64,000 bases of DNA from Erysipelotrichaceae bacterium (GTDB taxonomy: Bacteria > Bacillota_I > Bacilli_A > Erysipelotrichales > Erysipelotrichaceae): assembly GCA_016280635.1 (NCBI GenBank), contig JAEEHC010000015.1:1-64000 (forward strand). Direction: 5' to 3'. Shown in pieces: positions 8,411-17,501 of this stretch. The translations under genes were made by a program, and so were the position numbers. Each line of letters starts with the position of its first letter. Within the stretch, counting starts at the first letter, position 1. The notes under the pieces are model-generated. The model was not told where the DNA came from, searched no databases, and saw only the letters and a program-made list of their open reading frames with translations.

Positions 8411-8683
8411 TTTCAGTCATCTCCTTACAAAAGGATGATAACATTGCGTTCAGATTCAGATAAGCAAGAGCCGGTTGATTTTACGACAATTTACTCAAGA
8501 TTTGCTTGAGCCTCTGCTCTTCAACCTGCTTCAGGCCGTTTTAAGCCTTTCAGGGAGACGTTTTACTTGATTAATATAGAATGTCATTCTTCTCGTAAAC
8601 ATTCATTACAGGCCTTCTCTGTGGTTCGTTTCTTTCAAAAATGCGTTGTTTTTCTTCGTAATGAATTACTACAGTGACACAAA

Positions 8684-10246
8684 TCAGAACATCGGCTCAA
8701 AGATCTTAAACAGCCGGGCTAACAGTCGCTGTTTTCTGAAGCGCTTAAGAGAGGGGTATTCGATCTTCTCCGATCTTCTGATTGTCTGCTTCATGTCCTT
8801 TTCAATGTCCTTGATGCAGGAACAGTTATACATGTATGTCGCGTTTTCAAAGCTGTAATTAAACGAACGAAAGTCGAAGTTTATGGAGCCGACGACCGCC
8901 TTCTGGCTGTCCACGACGATCTGCTTGCTGTGGATGAAACCGTTGGTAAACTGATAGACATTAACTCCGGCATTGATCAGAGAGGCGTATTTTTCCTTGG
9001 CAAAGCAGTTTGTCAGATATTTATCGGGGATTCCCGGGAAGATGATATTGACATCTATGCCGCTTAAGGCTGCCTTTCGAAGGGCCGAAACAACCATGTA
9101 GTCGCAGGCAAAGTAGGGCGTCATGATATAGATGCTTCTGGTAGCGTCATTGATCAGGTCCATGTAGACCTGCTGGCCGACATGATATTCGTCTACCGGT
9201 ATGTCAGCATAGGGAATGACGTAGCCGTTATCTTCATAAGTCTCCGTCTTTTCATCAACGAATTGATATTCAATGGCATCCTTGCCGGCGGAGAAGATCT
9301 GCAGAAACATCAGCGTATAGGCCTGTACGGCCGCTCCTTCTACCATTACCGCGGAATCCTTCCAGTAGCCGAAAGGTGAATCAATGTTGGCATATTCATC
9401 AGCCAGATTGGTTCCGCCGTTAAAGGCGATCTGACCGTCAATGACGCAGGTCTTGCGGTGATCACGGAAGTTGTAGTTCTGGGAGATGAACGGATAGATG
9501 GGGGCGAACTTGATGGTTTTGATGCCCAGCTTGTTGAGCTGACGGTAGTAATTATGCGGCAGATGCTTGAAGTCGCAGGTGCCGTCATAGATGATCCTGA
9601 CATCTACCCCCTCGCTGACCTTCTGAAGCAGTACCTCCAGTATCTCACCCCAGAGTTTTCCGGTCTCGATGACGAAATACTCCAGGAAAATGAATTTTCT
9701 GGCCTGTTTCAGCTTTTCGATCATGACCGGGAACTGCTCTTCTCCCGAGGCAAAATAAGTAACCCGGCAGTTGGTATAGATGCCGTCATTGCCGGTCTTC
9801 TCCAAATATCGGTGCAGCTTGTAAAGTTCGCTGTCTTCCTTTCTGATCTGCTCTTCCAGTTTCCTTGGCGTCTGGATGTAGCCCTTTGAACCATTCTGGA
9901 TATCGACGAAATACTTCATGAAACGGTGGTTGAAGGGGTCAAACTGGATCAGGAAATAGATAAGAAAACCCAATCCGGGCATCAGAAAGACGATGGTTAT
10001 CCAGGTCTTTTTGAAGTCAGGATTGGTGTTGCTTGAAGCAATGGTAATGGTCGCAATGATGTCCGCCAGTAATACCAGGGATATGAATTGCCAGACATAG
10101 GGCAAAAGATAACGGTATACGCTATAGATGATGAAGAATTCGATCAGGATCATAACCGCGGTAAAACCGCTTCCGGAAAAAAGAATGTTCAGAAACGTCT
10201 GTTTCTTATTGCTGATGACGTAGGTATGATCATCCTTGCCGCGCAT
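8684..10246 (-). CDS. cls: Cardiolipin synthase (PLD type)
   Basis: Membrane enzyme condensing two phosphatidylglycerols to cardiolipin and glycerol. The 520 residues comprise N-terminal membrane helices (about residues 24-105) with the PLDc_N-type pattern, then two phospholipase D HKD motifs: HRKTCVIDG (with downstream GGTN) and HSKQIVVD (with downstream GSINFDFRSF). AGGAGAG precedes the ATG. The start lies 8 bases after the rseP stop, placing cls as the last gene of the pyrH-frr-uppS-cdsA-dxr-rseP transcript. That arrangement joins it to CDP-diacylglycerol production by CdsA. No clear terminator follows. Confidence 0.94.
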   Translation of the reverse strand: MRGKDDHTYVISNKKQTFLNILFSGSGFTAVMILIEFFIIYSVYRYLLPYVWQFISLVLLADIIATITIASSNTNPDFKKTWITIVFLMPGLGFLIYFLIQFDPFNHRFMKYFVDIQNGSKGYIQTPRKLEEQIRKEDSELYKLHRYLEKTGNDGIYTNCRVTYFASGEEQFPVMIEKLKQARKFIFLEYFVIETGKLWGEILEVLLQKVSEGVDVRIIYDGTCDFKHLPHNYYRQLNKLGIKTIKFAPIYPFISQNYNFRDHRKTCVIDGQIAFNGGTNLADEYANIDSPFGYWKDSAVMVEGAAVQAYTLMFLQIFSAGKDAIEYQFVDEKTETYEDNGYVIPYADIPVDEYHVGQQVYMDLINDATRSIYIMTPYFACDYMVVSALRKAALSGIDVNIIFPGIPDKYLTNCFAKEKYASLINAGVNVYQFTNGFIHSKQIVVDSQKAVVGSINFDFRSFNYSFENATYMYNCSCIKDIEKDMKQTIRRSEKIEYPSLKRFRKQRLLARLFKIFEPMF

Positions 10247-10254
10247 GTGCTCTC

Positions 10255-11394
10255 CTATTTAAACAATTTGGTGATGTCCAGATAAGTCACAAGAAGGAAC
10301 AGGATGACGATCAGAACGACGCCGATGGTCAGTACCGTTTCCTCAAATTTACGGCTCAGCCGGTGGCCGATGATCATCTCGATGACGGTAAGAACGATCC
10401 TGCCGCCGTCAAACACCGGTACCGGAAGCAGGTTCATGATGCCCAGGGACACAGAGATGCTGCCGACCAGAGAAAGATAGGAAATGAACCCGTACTGAAC
10501 GGCTTCCTGAGTATAGCTGTAAATGCCGATGGTGCCGGAAATGGCTTCCGCGCCAACCTGACCGCTCAGCAACATTGCTACCGACTTGACGGTCATGCCG
10601 ATGACTTCAAAGGTATAGGTAAATCCTCTGACCATGGCCTGTGGCAGGGTAAGCTTGCGCTCGCTGGCCTGACCGCCAAAGGTAACGCCGATCAGATAAC
10701 GGCCGCTTTCTTCATCAAGGCGCGGTGTCAGTTTGACATCAATGCTGCTGCCCTGACGGTTTAAGGTTATGATCATCTCACCCTTATGCATTTCATTATT
10801 GATGGTGACGTCATAAGTCGATTCGATCTTAACCCGTTCACCGTTGCTGTAGGTAATGAAGGTTATCTCATCTCCCGGCTGAATGCCGCATTCTTCAGCG
10901 GCTGATCCGGGAAGAACGGTCTCAATGACCGCCTTGGGATACTGAATGTCGTAGCCGTTGATCATGAAGATGCTCATGAAGACGACGATTGCCAAAAGCA
11001 GATTTGCTACCGGGCCGGCCAGAAGCACCAGAATGCGTTTCCAGGGCTTGGCACCGTAGAAGGTACGGGCCTCTTCCACGATCGGCTGAGCAGCTTCATC
11101 ACCCTCATTATCTTTCTCAACGCCAGATGAACTCTCATCGCTGCCTTCCAGGAATTTCTGGGCGGTATTTTCCTCTTCCGATTCGATCATTCCGGTAAAA
11201 CCGCCTAAGGGGATGGCTCGCAGTGAATAGAGGGTCTCCTTGCCCTGTTTCTTCCAGATAACCGGTCCAAAACCGATGGAGAATTCACGTACATAAATAT
11301 TGAAGGCCTTGGCCACCAACATGTGTCCGGCCTCATGAATGGCGATAAGTACGCCAAGCATTAACAGAAAATAAACTATCGTCATGCAAATCAC
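10255..11394 (-). CDS. rseP: Site-2 membrane metalloprotease RseP/RasP
   Basis: Intramembrane zinc protease that clears signal peptides and cleaves anti-sigma factors. HEAGH (residues 20-24) in the first helix is the zinc site; a PDZ domain lies in the middle (PGSAAEECGIQPGDEI), and the C-terminal MNLLPVPVFDGGR provides the third ligand. An acidic insert of about 35 residues (EENTAQKF to QPIVEEA) lies between the first helix region and the PDZ domain and looks unstructured. The start overlaps the dxr stop by 4 bases (ATGA), the usual uppS-cdsA-dxr-rseP order. Length is slightly short of the 420-450 typical of many homologues. Confidence 0.94.
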   Translation of the reverse strand: MICMTIVYFLLMLGVLIAIHEAGHMLVAKAFNIYVREFSIGFGPVIWKKQGKETLYSLRAIPLGGFTGMIESEEENTAQKFLEGSDESSSGVEKDNEGDEAAQPIVEEARTFYGAKPWKRILVLLAGPVANLLLAIVVFMSIFMINGYDIQYPKAVIETVLPGSAAEECGIQPGDEITFITYSNGERVKIESTYDVTINNEMHKGEMIITLNRQGSSIDVKLTPRLDEESGRYLIGVTFGGQASERKLTLPQAMVRGFTYTFEVIGMTVKSVAMLLSGQVGAEAISGTIGIYSYTQEAVQYGFISYLSLVGSISVSLGIMNLLPVPVFDGGRIVLTVIEMIIGHRLSRKFEETVLTIGVVLIVILFLLVTYLDITKLFK

Positions 11395-12554
11395 CTGCCA
11401 AGTTCGTCTATCATGGTCTGTGCCTGTTGGCTAGCCCAGCTGTTGGCAAAGACGATGTCTTCCAGTTCACAGTCCTTTTTATATATTTCCTCACCCTTTG
11501 CGCAGACGGCAAAGTTGATCTTTTCAATGTCCAGAAAACGGCAGTGTCCGACCAGGAAGCTGTCAACAGCCACTTCATTGGCGCCGTTGAGAATGGCCGG
11601 CATGTTGCCGCCCTTCTTTCCGGCCTGATAAGCCAGATCAACCAGAGGGAAGCGCCGGGTATCCATCGGCCGGAAGTTAAGCGAGCCGAGTTTGCAGAGA
11701 TCGAGAGTCTGCGTTGAATTGGCTATCTTGCGGGGATAACTCAGGGCATACTGAATGGCTACCCGCATGTCCGCGACCGCCATCTCCGCCAGCAGGGAAT
11801 GGTCGTTGAATTCCACCAGTGAGTGGATGATGCTTTCCGGATGAATAACCGTTTCGATCTTCTCATAGGGCATGTCAAAGAGAACATGCGCTTCGATGAT
11901 TTCAAAGCCCTTGTTCATCATTGAAGCCGAATCGATGGTGATCTTGTTTCCCATTGACCATTTTGGATGCTTAAGGGCATCAGCTGCCGTTACGCTGGTC
12001 AGCTGTTCTCTGCTCAGATCCCGGAAAGCACCACCGGAAGCGGTGATGATCAGTCTTTTTACATCAGCGTAATCATAGCCGTTCATGCACTGGAAAATGG
12101 CTGAGTGCTCGGAATCAATGGGTATCAGATTGACATGCTTTTCCCTTGCCAGTCTTACCACCAGTTCTCCCGCCGCAATCAGCGACTCCTTATTGGCAAT
12201 GGCAACGTCTGTGCCCTTGTTTATGGCACTTAAGGTCGGCGTCAGCCCGTCAAAGCCCTGAATGGCATTGAATAAGACGTCGACATTATCCAGGGCCGCG
12301 ATATCATCAAGGCCATTCTGTCCGCAATGAAAACGGATGTCAGGATAACGCTGACGCAATGATTCACAGTCCTTTTCTTCGATCACGCAGACATTTTCTA
12401 CCGGATTTTCCTTTAAAAAGGCTTCCAGAAAAGCGATGTTATGGCCAACGCTGATGCCTGCCAGTTCATAGAGGTCCGGATGCTGGGCGATGACATCTAG
12501 TGTCTGCTGACCGATGCAGCCGGATGCTCCCAATACTACAATGCGTTTTTTCAT
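11391..12554 (-). CDS. dxr: 1-deoxy-D-xylulose 5-phosphate reductoisomerase
   Basis: Second step of the MEP isoprenoid pathway, converting DXP to MEP with NADPH. The N-terminal Rossmann motif GASGCIGQQTLD, the NKESLIAAGELV substrate loop, IDSEHSAIFQ and SGGAFRD are all present; 387 residues is full length. It overlaps cdsA and rseP by 4 bases each, so translation is coupled; no separate ribosome binding site is evident. Together with UppS it supplies and elongates isoprenoids for undecaprenyl carrier lipid. Presence of Dxr indicates that this organism uses the MEP route. Confidence 0.97.
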   Translation of the reverse strand: MKKRIVVLGASGCIGQQTLDVIAQHPDLYELAGISVGHNIAFLEAFLKENPVENVCVIEEKDCESLRQRYPDIRFHCGQNGLDDIAALDNVDVLFNAIQGFDGLTPTLSAINKGTDVAIANKESLIAAGELVVRLAREKHVNLIPIDSEHSAIFQCMNGYDYADVKRLIITASGGAFRDLSREQLTSVTAADALKHPKWSMGNKITIDSASMMNKGFEIIEAHVLFDMPYEKIETVIHPESIIHSLVEFNDHSLLAEMAVADMRVAIQYALSYPRKIANSTQTLDLCKLGSLNFRPMDTRRFPLVDLAYQAGKKGGNMPAILNGANEVAVDSFLVGHCRFLDIEKINFAVCAKGEEIYKKDCELEDIVFANSWASQQAQTMIDELGR

Positions 12555-13324
12555 AATATAACTGAAGCCAGAATGTAGGCAGCCGTTACGTTGAACAGCA
12601 GCGAATCAATCCGGTCAAGTACACCTCCATGTCCGGGAAAGATCGTACCGAAGTCCTTGATCTTGAAATATCTCTTTATTGCTGAGAAAGCCAGATCTCC
12701 CATCTGCCCCACGATCGGCAGCAGCAGCCCGCAGGCAATGATGAATGCCTTATTGACATCCTTGATCACCAGTAAGCCGAAGGCCGTGGTAATGATGGCT
12801 CCGGCCAGCCAGCCACAGAATGAGCCTTCAATGGTCTTTTTGGGAGATATGCGCTCATTGAGCTTATGCTTGCCGAATGCCATGCCGCCAAACAGGCAGA
12901 AGGTATCAGTAAAGTAGGTCGCAAACATGATCATGAAGTTCAGCCAGACATTGGTCTGATGCATCCTTACCAGTGTGCTGATGACGGTGATCATGAAGAA
13001 GTAAACGATGTTGACGATGCCGATTTCATCAAAATGAACCTGATCGTTCCAGATCAATAACAGAAGCAGGAAGATCAGGAAACAGCCCTGAAGGACCAGG
13101 TTATAGCGGTCAAAGTAGTTTGCCAGAACAGCTGAAACGCCAAAGAAGGCGATTATGAGAATTCTTGCCCATTTCGGCCAGCCTTGATTAAGCAGTCTGG
13201 TGATCTCATAGCCGGCCAGCAAGCCGAAAATGGTTGAAACGACGGTAAAGGCAATGCCGCCGAAGTAGATCGTCGGTACGGCTATCAGTATCAGAACGAT
13301 TGCGGTCAGTACTCTCTTGATCAT
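12551..13324 (-). CDS. cdsA: Phosphatidate cytidylyltransferase
   Basis: Integral membrane enzyme making CDP-diacylglycerol from phosphatidate and CTP, the precursor for PgsA and phospholipid synthesis. The 257 residues contain about seven membrane segments and the C-terminal CdsA signature (KDFGTIFPGHGGVLDRIDS). It overlaps uppS by 4 bases upstream and dxr by 4 bases downstream. The standard uppS-cdsA-dxr-rseP arrangement supports the call. Confidence 0.96.
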   Translation of the reverse strand: MIKRVLTAIVLILIAVPTIYFGGIAFTVVSTIFGLLAGYEITRLLNQGWPKWARILIIAFFGVSAVLANYFDRYNLVLQGCFLIFLLLLLIWNDQVHFDEIGIVNIVYFFMITVISTLVRMHQTNVWLNFMIMFATYFTDTFCLFGGMAFGKHKLNERISPKKTIEGSFCGWLAGAIITTAFGLLVIKDVNKAFIIACGLLLPIVGQMGDLAFSAIKRYFKIKDFGTIFPGHGGVLDRIDSLLFNVTAAYILASVIL

Positions 13325-14004
13325 TTCAGGCCTCCAAATCTTCTCTCCCGGTTACTGAACCATTCAACAGCTTCAGTAAGACGGTCTTCATTGAAATCCG
13401 GCCAGTAACAGTCGGTAAAATACAGTTCGGCATAGGACAGCTGCCATAACAGGAAATTGCTCAGACGGTAATCAAGGGACGTACGGATCATCAGATCGAT
13501 CTGAGGATAACCGGCCGTATAGAGGTTTTCCTCAATGTCCTGTTCAGTTAAGACGGTTTTGCCTTGAGCAATGGCTTTGTTGGCAGCCTGAACGATGTCA
13601 GCACGGCCGCCGTAATTCATCGCAAATACCAGCGTCAATCCCTTGTTTTCAGCGGTTTGTCTCTTGGCGTCTTCAATGACCTTTCTGGTAGCTTCCGGAA
13701 CGGCATCAAGATTACCGATGGTCGCAATGCGGACTCCCTTTTCCATCAGTTCCTTCATGAACTTGCGGAAAAAGACGGCAGGCAGAGACATCAGGTAGCC
13801 GACTTCATCATCCGGCCGTTTCCAGTTTTCGGTGGAAAACGCATAAAGAGTCAGGACTTTAACTCCCAACTCGTCCGCTTTTATCGCGATGTTTCTGACA
13901 TTTTCCGTACCTGCCAGATGGCCATAATTACGCGGCTTGCCCTGCTGTTTGGCCCAGCGGCCGTTGCCGTCCATGATTATGGCAATGTGCTGCGGTATGT
14001 TCAT
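13321..14004 (-). CDS. uppS: Isoprenyl transferase (undecaprenyl diphosphate synthase)
   Basis: Cis-prenyltransferase making the C55 carrier for cell-wall synthesis. The N-terminal signature HIAIIMDGNGRWAKQQ contains the catalytic Asp (about D12); YAFSTENWKRP and the C-terminal RTSLDYRLSNFLLWQLSYAE and TDCYWPDF motifs are typical. 227 residues is slightly short but complete. It begins five bases after the frr stop and overlaps cdsA by 4 bases. Confidence 0.96.
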   Translation of the reverse strand: MNIPQHIAIIMDGNGRWAKQQGKPRNYGHLAGTENVRNIAIKADELGVKVLTLYAFSTENWKRPDDEVGYLMSLPAVFFRKFMKELMEKGVRIATIGNLDAVPEATRKVIEDAKRQTAENKGLTLVFAMNYGGRADIVQAANKAIAQGKTVLTEQDIEENLYTAGYPQIDLMIRTSLDYRLSNFLLWQLSYAELYFTDCYWPDFNEDRLTEAVEWFSNRERRFGGLK

Positions 14005-14008
14005 GCGG

Positions 14009-14551
14009 CTATACCGTCATGATTTCCTTGTTTTTCTTGGCTGTGATCTCGTCGATTCTCTTAATGGCTTCGTCAGTTGCCTTCTGGATCTGCTCTACCA
14101 GGTCCTTGGAGATATCTTCGGGAATGGTCTTGTCCTTCTTGACAATGTCATTGCCGTCTCTTCTGGCGTTACGGCAGGCGATCTTGGCTTCTTCAGCCAT
14201 CTTGACGACCTTGGCTGCGTACTCTTTTCTTCTCTCTTCGGTTAATGGCGGTACATTGATCCTGATTTGAGTACCCTCGTTCTGGGGAGTAAGTCCGAGA
14301 TTGGCCGCGAAGATGGCCTTTTCGATGTCCTTTACAACTCTCATCTCGTAGGGCTTGACCAGCAGCTGTTTTCCTTCAATGACATTGATGGAAGAAATCT
14401 GATTGATCGGTGTTGCCATGCCATAATAATCAATTTCCACGTTGGCGATCAGAGACGGATTGGCTCCGCTGGTCCTGATCTGGTTCAGCGCGTTCTCGAA
14501 AACGGAAATGACACTGTTCATCTTTGTTTTGACATCATCAACCTGTGACAT
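14009..14551 (-). CDS. frr: Ribosome recycling factor
   Basis: Splits post-termination ribosomes together with EF-G. The 180 residues match the family: the N-terminal helix with LNQIRTSGANPSLI, then VEIDYYGMATPINQI, and the C-terminal helices with RRDGNDIVKKD. It lies 13 bases after pyrH, in the pyrH-frr-uppS order common in Bacillota, with GGAGG upstream of the ATG. No tsf or rpsB precedes pyrH here; ftsK does. Confidence 0.97.
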   Translation of the reverse strand: MSQVDDVKTKMNSVISVFENALNQIRTSGANPSLIANVEIDYYGMATPINQISSINVIEGKQLLVKPYEMRVVKDIEKAIFAANLGLTPQNEGTQIRINVPPLTEERRKEYAAKVVKMAEEAKIACRNARRDGNDIVKKDKTIPEDISKDLVEQIQKATDEAIKRIDEITAKKNKEIMTV

Positions 14552-14564
14552 AACATTACCTCCT

Positions 14565-15269
14565 TTATCTGTGGATTATCGTACCGATTCTCTGTCCGTC
14601 CGTGACCCGGGAAATGTTATGAAGATCTCCCATGTCGAAGACGACGGAATCGATGTTGGCATCAATGCATAGTGCGGCAGCGGTGGCATCAATGACCTTC
14701 AGCTGCTTATCCAGGATCTCCTGGTAGGTGAGCTCATCGTACTTGGTAGCCGTAGGATCAGTATCGGGGTCGGCGGTATAGACGCCGTCAACGCCGTTTT
14801 TAGCCATCAGGATGGCATCGGCCTGAATCTCGGCTGCTCTTAAGGCTGCTCCGGTATCAGTTGAGAAATAAGGATTTCCGGTACCGCCGCCATAAACGAC
14901 TATGTATCCCTGTTCCATTTTTTCAATGGCCTTGCGGTTATCAGCGAGGTCACAGACCTTCGGACAGTCAACTGCCGACTGCATGTAGGCATGCAGGCCG
15001 TTCTGTTCAAATCCGCCCATCAGGGCCAGGGCATTGATCATCGTTCCCAGCATTCCCATCTTGTCTGCTTCAACCCGGGGCAGGTTCATCTTCTGAGCGA
15101 ACTTACCGCGGATGATGTTGCCTCCGCCGACAACAATGGCTACCTGGACGCCCTTGGCTACCACCAGCTTCAGTTCTTCAGCGATCCTGGCGATCTTTTC
15201 GGCATCAAATGTCGATTCGCTGGAAGCCAGAGCTTCTCCGGAGAGCTTTAACAGTACTCTTTTATACAT
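14565..15269 (-). CDS. pyrH: UMP kinase
   Basis: Phosphorylates UMP to UDP in pyrimidine synthesis; forms hexamers of the amino-acid-kinase fold. Motifs are RVLLKLSGEAL, VGGGNIIRG, YGGGTGNPYFSTDT and KNGVDGVYTADP. I place the start at ATG 15269 (MYKRVLLK, 234 residues) rather than the track's GTG at 15278, because the AAGGTG Shine-Dalgarno overlaps that GTG and is correctly spaced for the ATG. It is the first gene of the pyrH-frr-uppS-cdsA-dxr-rseP-cls run, with a candidate promoter just upstream. Confidence 0.96.
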   Translation of the reverse strand: MYKRVLLKLSGEALASSESTFDAEKIARIAEELKLVVAKGVQVAIVVGGGNIIRGKFAQKMNLPRVEADKMGMLGTMINALALMGGFEQNGLHAYMQSAVDCPKVCDLADNRKAIEKMEQGYIVVYGGGTGNPYFSTDTGAALRAAEIQADAILMAKNGVDGVYTADPDTDPTATKYDELTYQEILDKQLKVIDATAAALCIDANIDSVVFDMGDLHNISRVTDGQRIGTIIHR

Positions 15270-15290
15270 AGTTTTCACCTTCCACTAAAT

Positions 15291-15319
15291 AATCTATCAA
15301 AATAACCGTGATAAGTAAA
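15291..15319 (-). promoter_or_regulatory. Candidate promoter for the pyrH operon
   Basis: Minus strand: TTTACT (15314-15319), 17-bp spacer, TAGATT (15291-15296) preceded by an extended TGA. It lies in the ftsK-pyrH gap and would give a leader of about 15-20 nt. Confidence 0.5.
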
Positions 15320-15329
15320 CACCTCTGAC

Positions 15330-17489
15330 CTACTCCGAGCGCTTGAGGACATCGCGGGGCTTGGAACCGCGCGGTCCGGAAATGACGCCGTTGTATTCCA
15401 GGGCATCGATCAGATTGGCGGCATGGGGATAGCCCATGTTGAAACGCCTCTGGATCTGATTGGCAGAAACGGTTTCCTGGGTCATGACCCATTTTTCCAC
15501 TTCCGGATACTGTCTGTCCTTGACACCCGAAGGTACGCTTTCGCCGCTTTCGCCTTCTTCCTGCTCATCATGCAGGAAGCGGTCATCATATTCCGGATAA
15601 TAGCCGCTCTTGGTGAAGTATTCAGTGACCGTGTCGATCTCCTGCTTGGAAACGAAGACACCCTGTATGCGTGTCGGCCTGCCGGCATCACCGGGCTTGA
15701 ACAGCATGTCGCCGTTGCCCAGCAGTTTCTCGGCACCCGGAGCATCAATGATGGTCTTGGAGTCGTATCCGCTGATTACCGCAAAGGCAATGCGGGAAAC
15801 GATGTTGGCCTTGATGGTACCGGTAATGACATCGGTAGAAGGTCTCTGGGTAGCCAGGATCATGTGAATGCCCGCTGCCCGGGACAGCGATGCCAGACGG
15901 CTTACGGAAATCTCCAGTTCCTTGCCATGGTGGTTCATGATGTCGGCGAGCTCATCAATGATGCAGACGATCCGGTAAATCTTGCGTTCCGGATACTTTT
16001 CATTGAACTCATCGATGTTGCGTGCGCCGCTGTTGGAGAACAGTTCGTAGCGTTCATTCATGATCTGTTCCAGTTTGACCAGGGCAGAAGGAACCTTGTC
16101 GGATTCGGTGATGATCGGACAGATCAGATGCGGAATGTTGGCGTAGGCGGAGAATTCCACCTTCTTGGGGTCAACCAGCAGCAGTTTGACTTCATCAGGT
16201 CTGGCTCTTAAAAGAATGGTCAGGATGATGGAATTGATGCAGACGGATTTGCCGCTGCCGGTAGCACCGGCTACCAGGATGTGAGGCATCTTATTTATCA
16301 GGCTGTAAACGCCCTTGCCGGTAATGTCTTTGCCAAGAACGAACATCAGCGGTTCGTACTGGTACTTGTCGGGAACATCCTTAAGCAGTTCCTTGAGCCT
16401 GACCAGCGTCGGCTCCTCATTGGGTATCTCAATGCCGACTGCTCTTTTTCCCGGAATCGGCGCCTCAATGCGAAGGGAAGGAACGGCCATGGCCATCTTC
16501 ATGTTGCCTTCAATGGTCGCATATTTGTTGATGTTGAAGCTGCCTTCCGGTACGATCTCAAACTGAGTGATCGATGGTCCGATGTTATAACCTTCCAGCC
16601 GGGAATCCAGGTCAAATGATTCAAGGATGTCCCGGAGAAGTTCCCACTTTTCCGCGGCGTTGCGGCGGTTGATACTGCCCTTGTTTACCGACGGAGTTTC
16701 CAGATAGGACAGGGAAGGCAGTTTGAAGTTCTTCAGCGGTGTTGGTGTGGATGAAGCCGGTACGACCGCCGGGACCTCCGCTTCCTTCTTCTCTTCTCTT
16801 CTTTCCAGCTTAGTTTCCAGCTGTTTTCTTTCATTTTCCAGTTCCAGTTTGAGCTGCTTTTCCTTTTTCCTTTCCTGCTGACTGGCTTTGATCTCGTCAA
16901 ACAGGGTAAACTGTCTTGCTTTTTCTTCTGCCGGTTTCTTCTTGACCGTCTCGGGCTTTTTCGGCCGGTTCAGCAGCTTTCTGATCTCCGGAAGGTGAAT
17001 CAGTACGCCAACCGCAAACAGCACGCAGATGACGATTATGACGCCCCAGAAGTCAGCGGCAGCCGAAATCAGTCCGTAAGTAATAACGCCGGACAGACCG
17101 CCCTTGCCCATTTCTCCACCGGAAATGATCTCTTTGCTTCGGGAAAAGAATTCCTTAATAAGATTCAGACCGCCTTCGCTTTTTCTAAAGGAAACGCAGC
17201 CGCAGATCATCAAGCTGGCCAGAAAGAACAGTCCGATGCTCGTCCAGACCTTGTTGGGTAGCCGGAAGCGGAAAGCTCGCATGATGCAGTAGATGGTGAT
17301 CAGAACATAGGGAATAAACCACAGAACGCCAAACAGAAACCGGCTCAACAGATAAAGCCAGCGGCCGAGAAAACCGGTCATCTCATGCATCAGAGCGATC
17401 AGGCACAGCACGATCGCTATGACCAGATAAAGATAACCGATGAAGTTCTCATCTGCGGTATTTTTCTTTCTGTTTCTGGTTTTGTTCAT
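15330..17489 (-). CDS. ftsK: FtsK/SpoIIIE DNA translocase
   Basis: Septal DNA pump that clears chromosome ends during division. The 719 residues comprise four N-terminal membrane segments (about residues 18-175), a charged lysine- and glutamate-rich linker (about 180-250), the motor with Walker A GATGSGKSV (about residue 405) and Walker B LVDPKKVEFS / CIIDELADIM, and a C-terminal winged-helix gamma domain (residues about 650-719, RRFNMGYPHAANLIDALE) that reads polar DNA signals. AGGAG precedes the ATG, 12 bases after the RNase J-like gene. A multi-membrane N-terminus and complete gamma domain indicate a full-length division translocase. Confidence 0.96.
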   Translation of the reverse strand: MNKTRNRKKNTADENFIGYLYLVIAIVLCLIALMHEMTGFLGRWLYLLSRFLFGVLWFIPYVLITIYCIMRAFRFRLPNKVWTSIGLFFLASLMICGCVSFRKSEGGLNLIKEFFSRSKEIISGGEMGKGGLSGVITYGLISAAADFWGVIIVICVLFAVGVLIHLPEIRKLLNRPKKPETVKKKPAEEKARQFTLFDEIKASQQERKKEKQLKLELENERKQLETKLERREEKKEAEVPAVVPASSTPTPLKNFKLPSLSYLETPSVNKGSINRRNAAEKWELLRDILESFDLDSRLEGYNIGPSITQFEIVPEGSFNINKYATIEGNMKMAMAVPSLRIEAPIPGKRAVGIEIPNEEPTLVRLKELLKDVPDKYQYEPLMFVLGKDITGKGVYSLINKMPHILVAGATGSGKSVCINSIILTILLRARPDEVKLLLVDPKKVEFSAYANIPHLICPIITESDKVPSALVKLEQIMNERYELFSNSGARNIDEFNEKYPERKIYRIVCIIDELADIMNHHGKELEISVSRLASLSRAAGIHMILATQRPSTDVITGTIKANIVSRIAFAVISGYDSKTIIDAPGAEKLLGNGDMLFKPGDAGRPTRIQGVFVSKQEIDTVTEYFTKSGYYPEYDDRFLHDEQEEGESGESVPSGVKDRQYPEVEKWVMTQETVSANQIQRRFNMGYPHAANLIDALEYNGVISGPRGSKPRDVLKRSE

Positions 17490-17501
17490 TAAAATCAGCT
17501 C

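Noticed and set aside
15423-16211. 262-residue plus-strand ORF opposite ftsK
   Set aside because: Antisense to the FtsK motor domain with low-complexity translation; same explanation as other long shadows (for example 46961-47731 opposite lon, 21987-22733 opposite rny, 36874-37533 opposite pheT).
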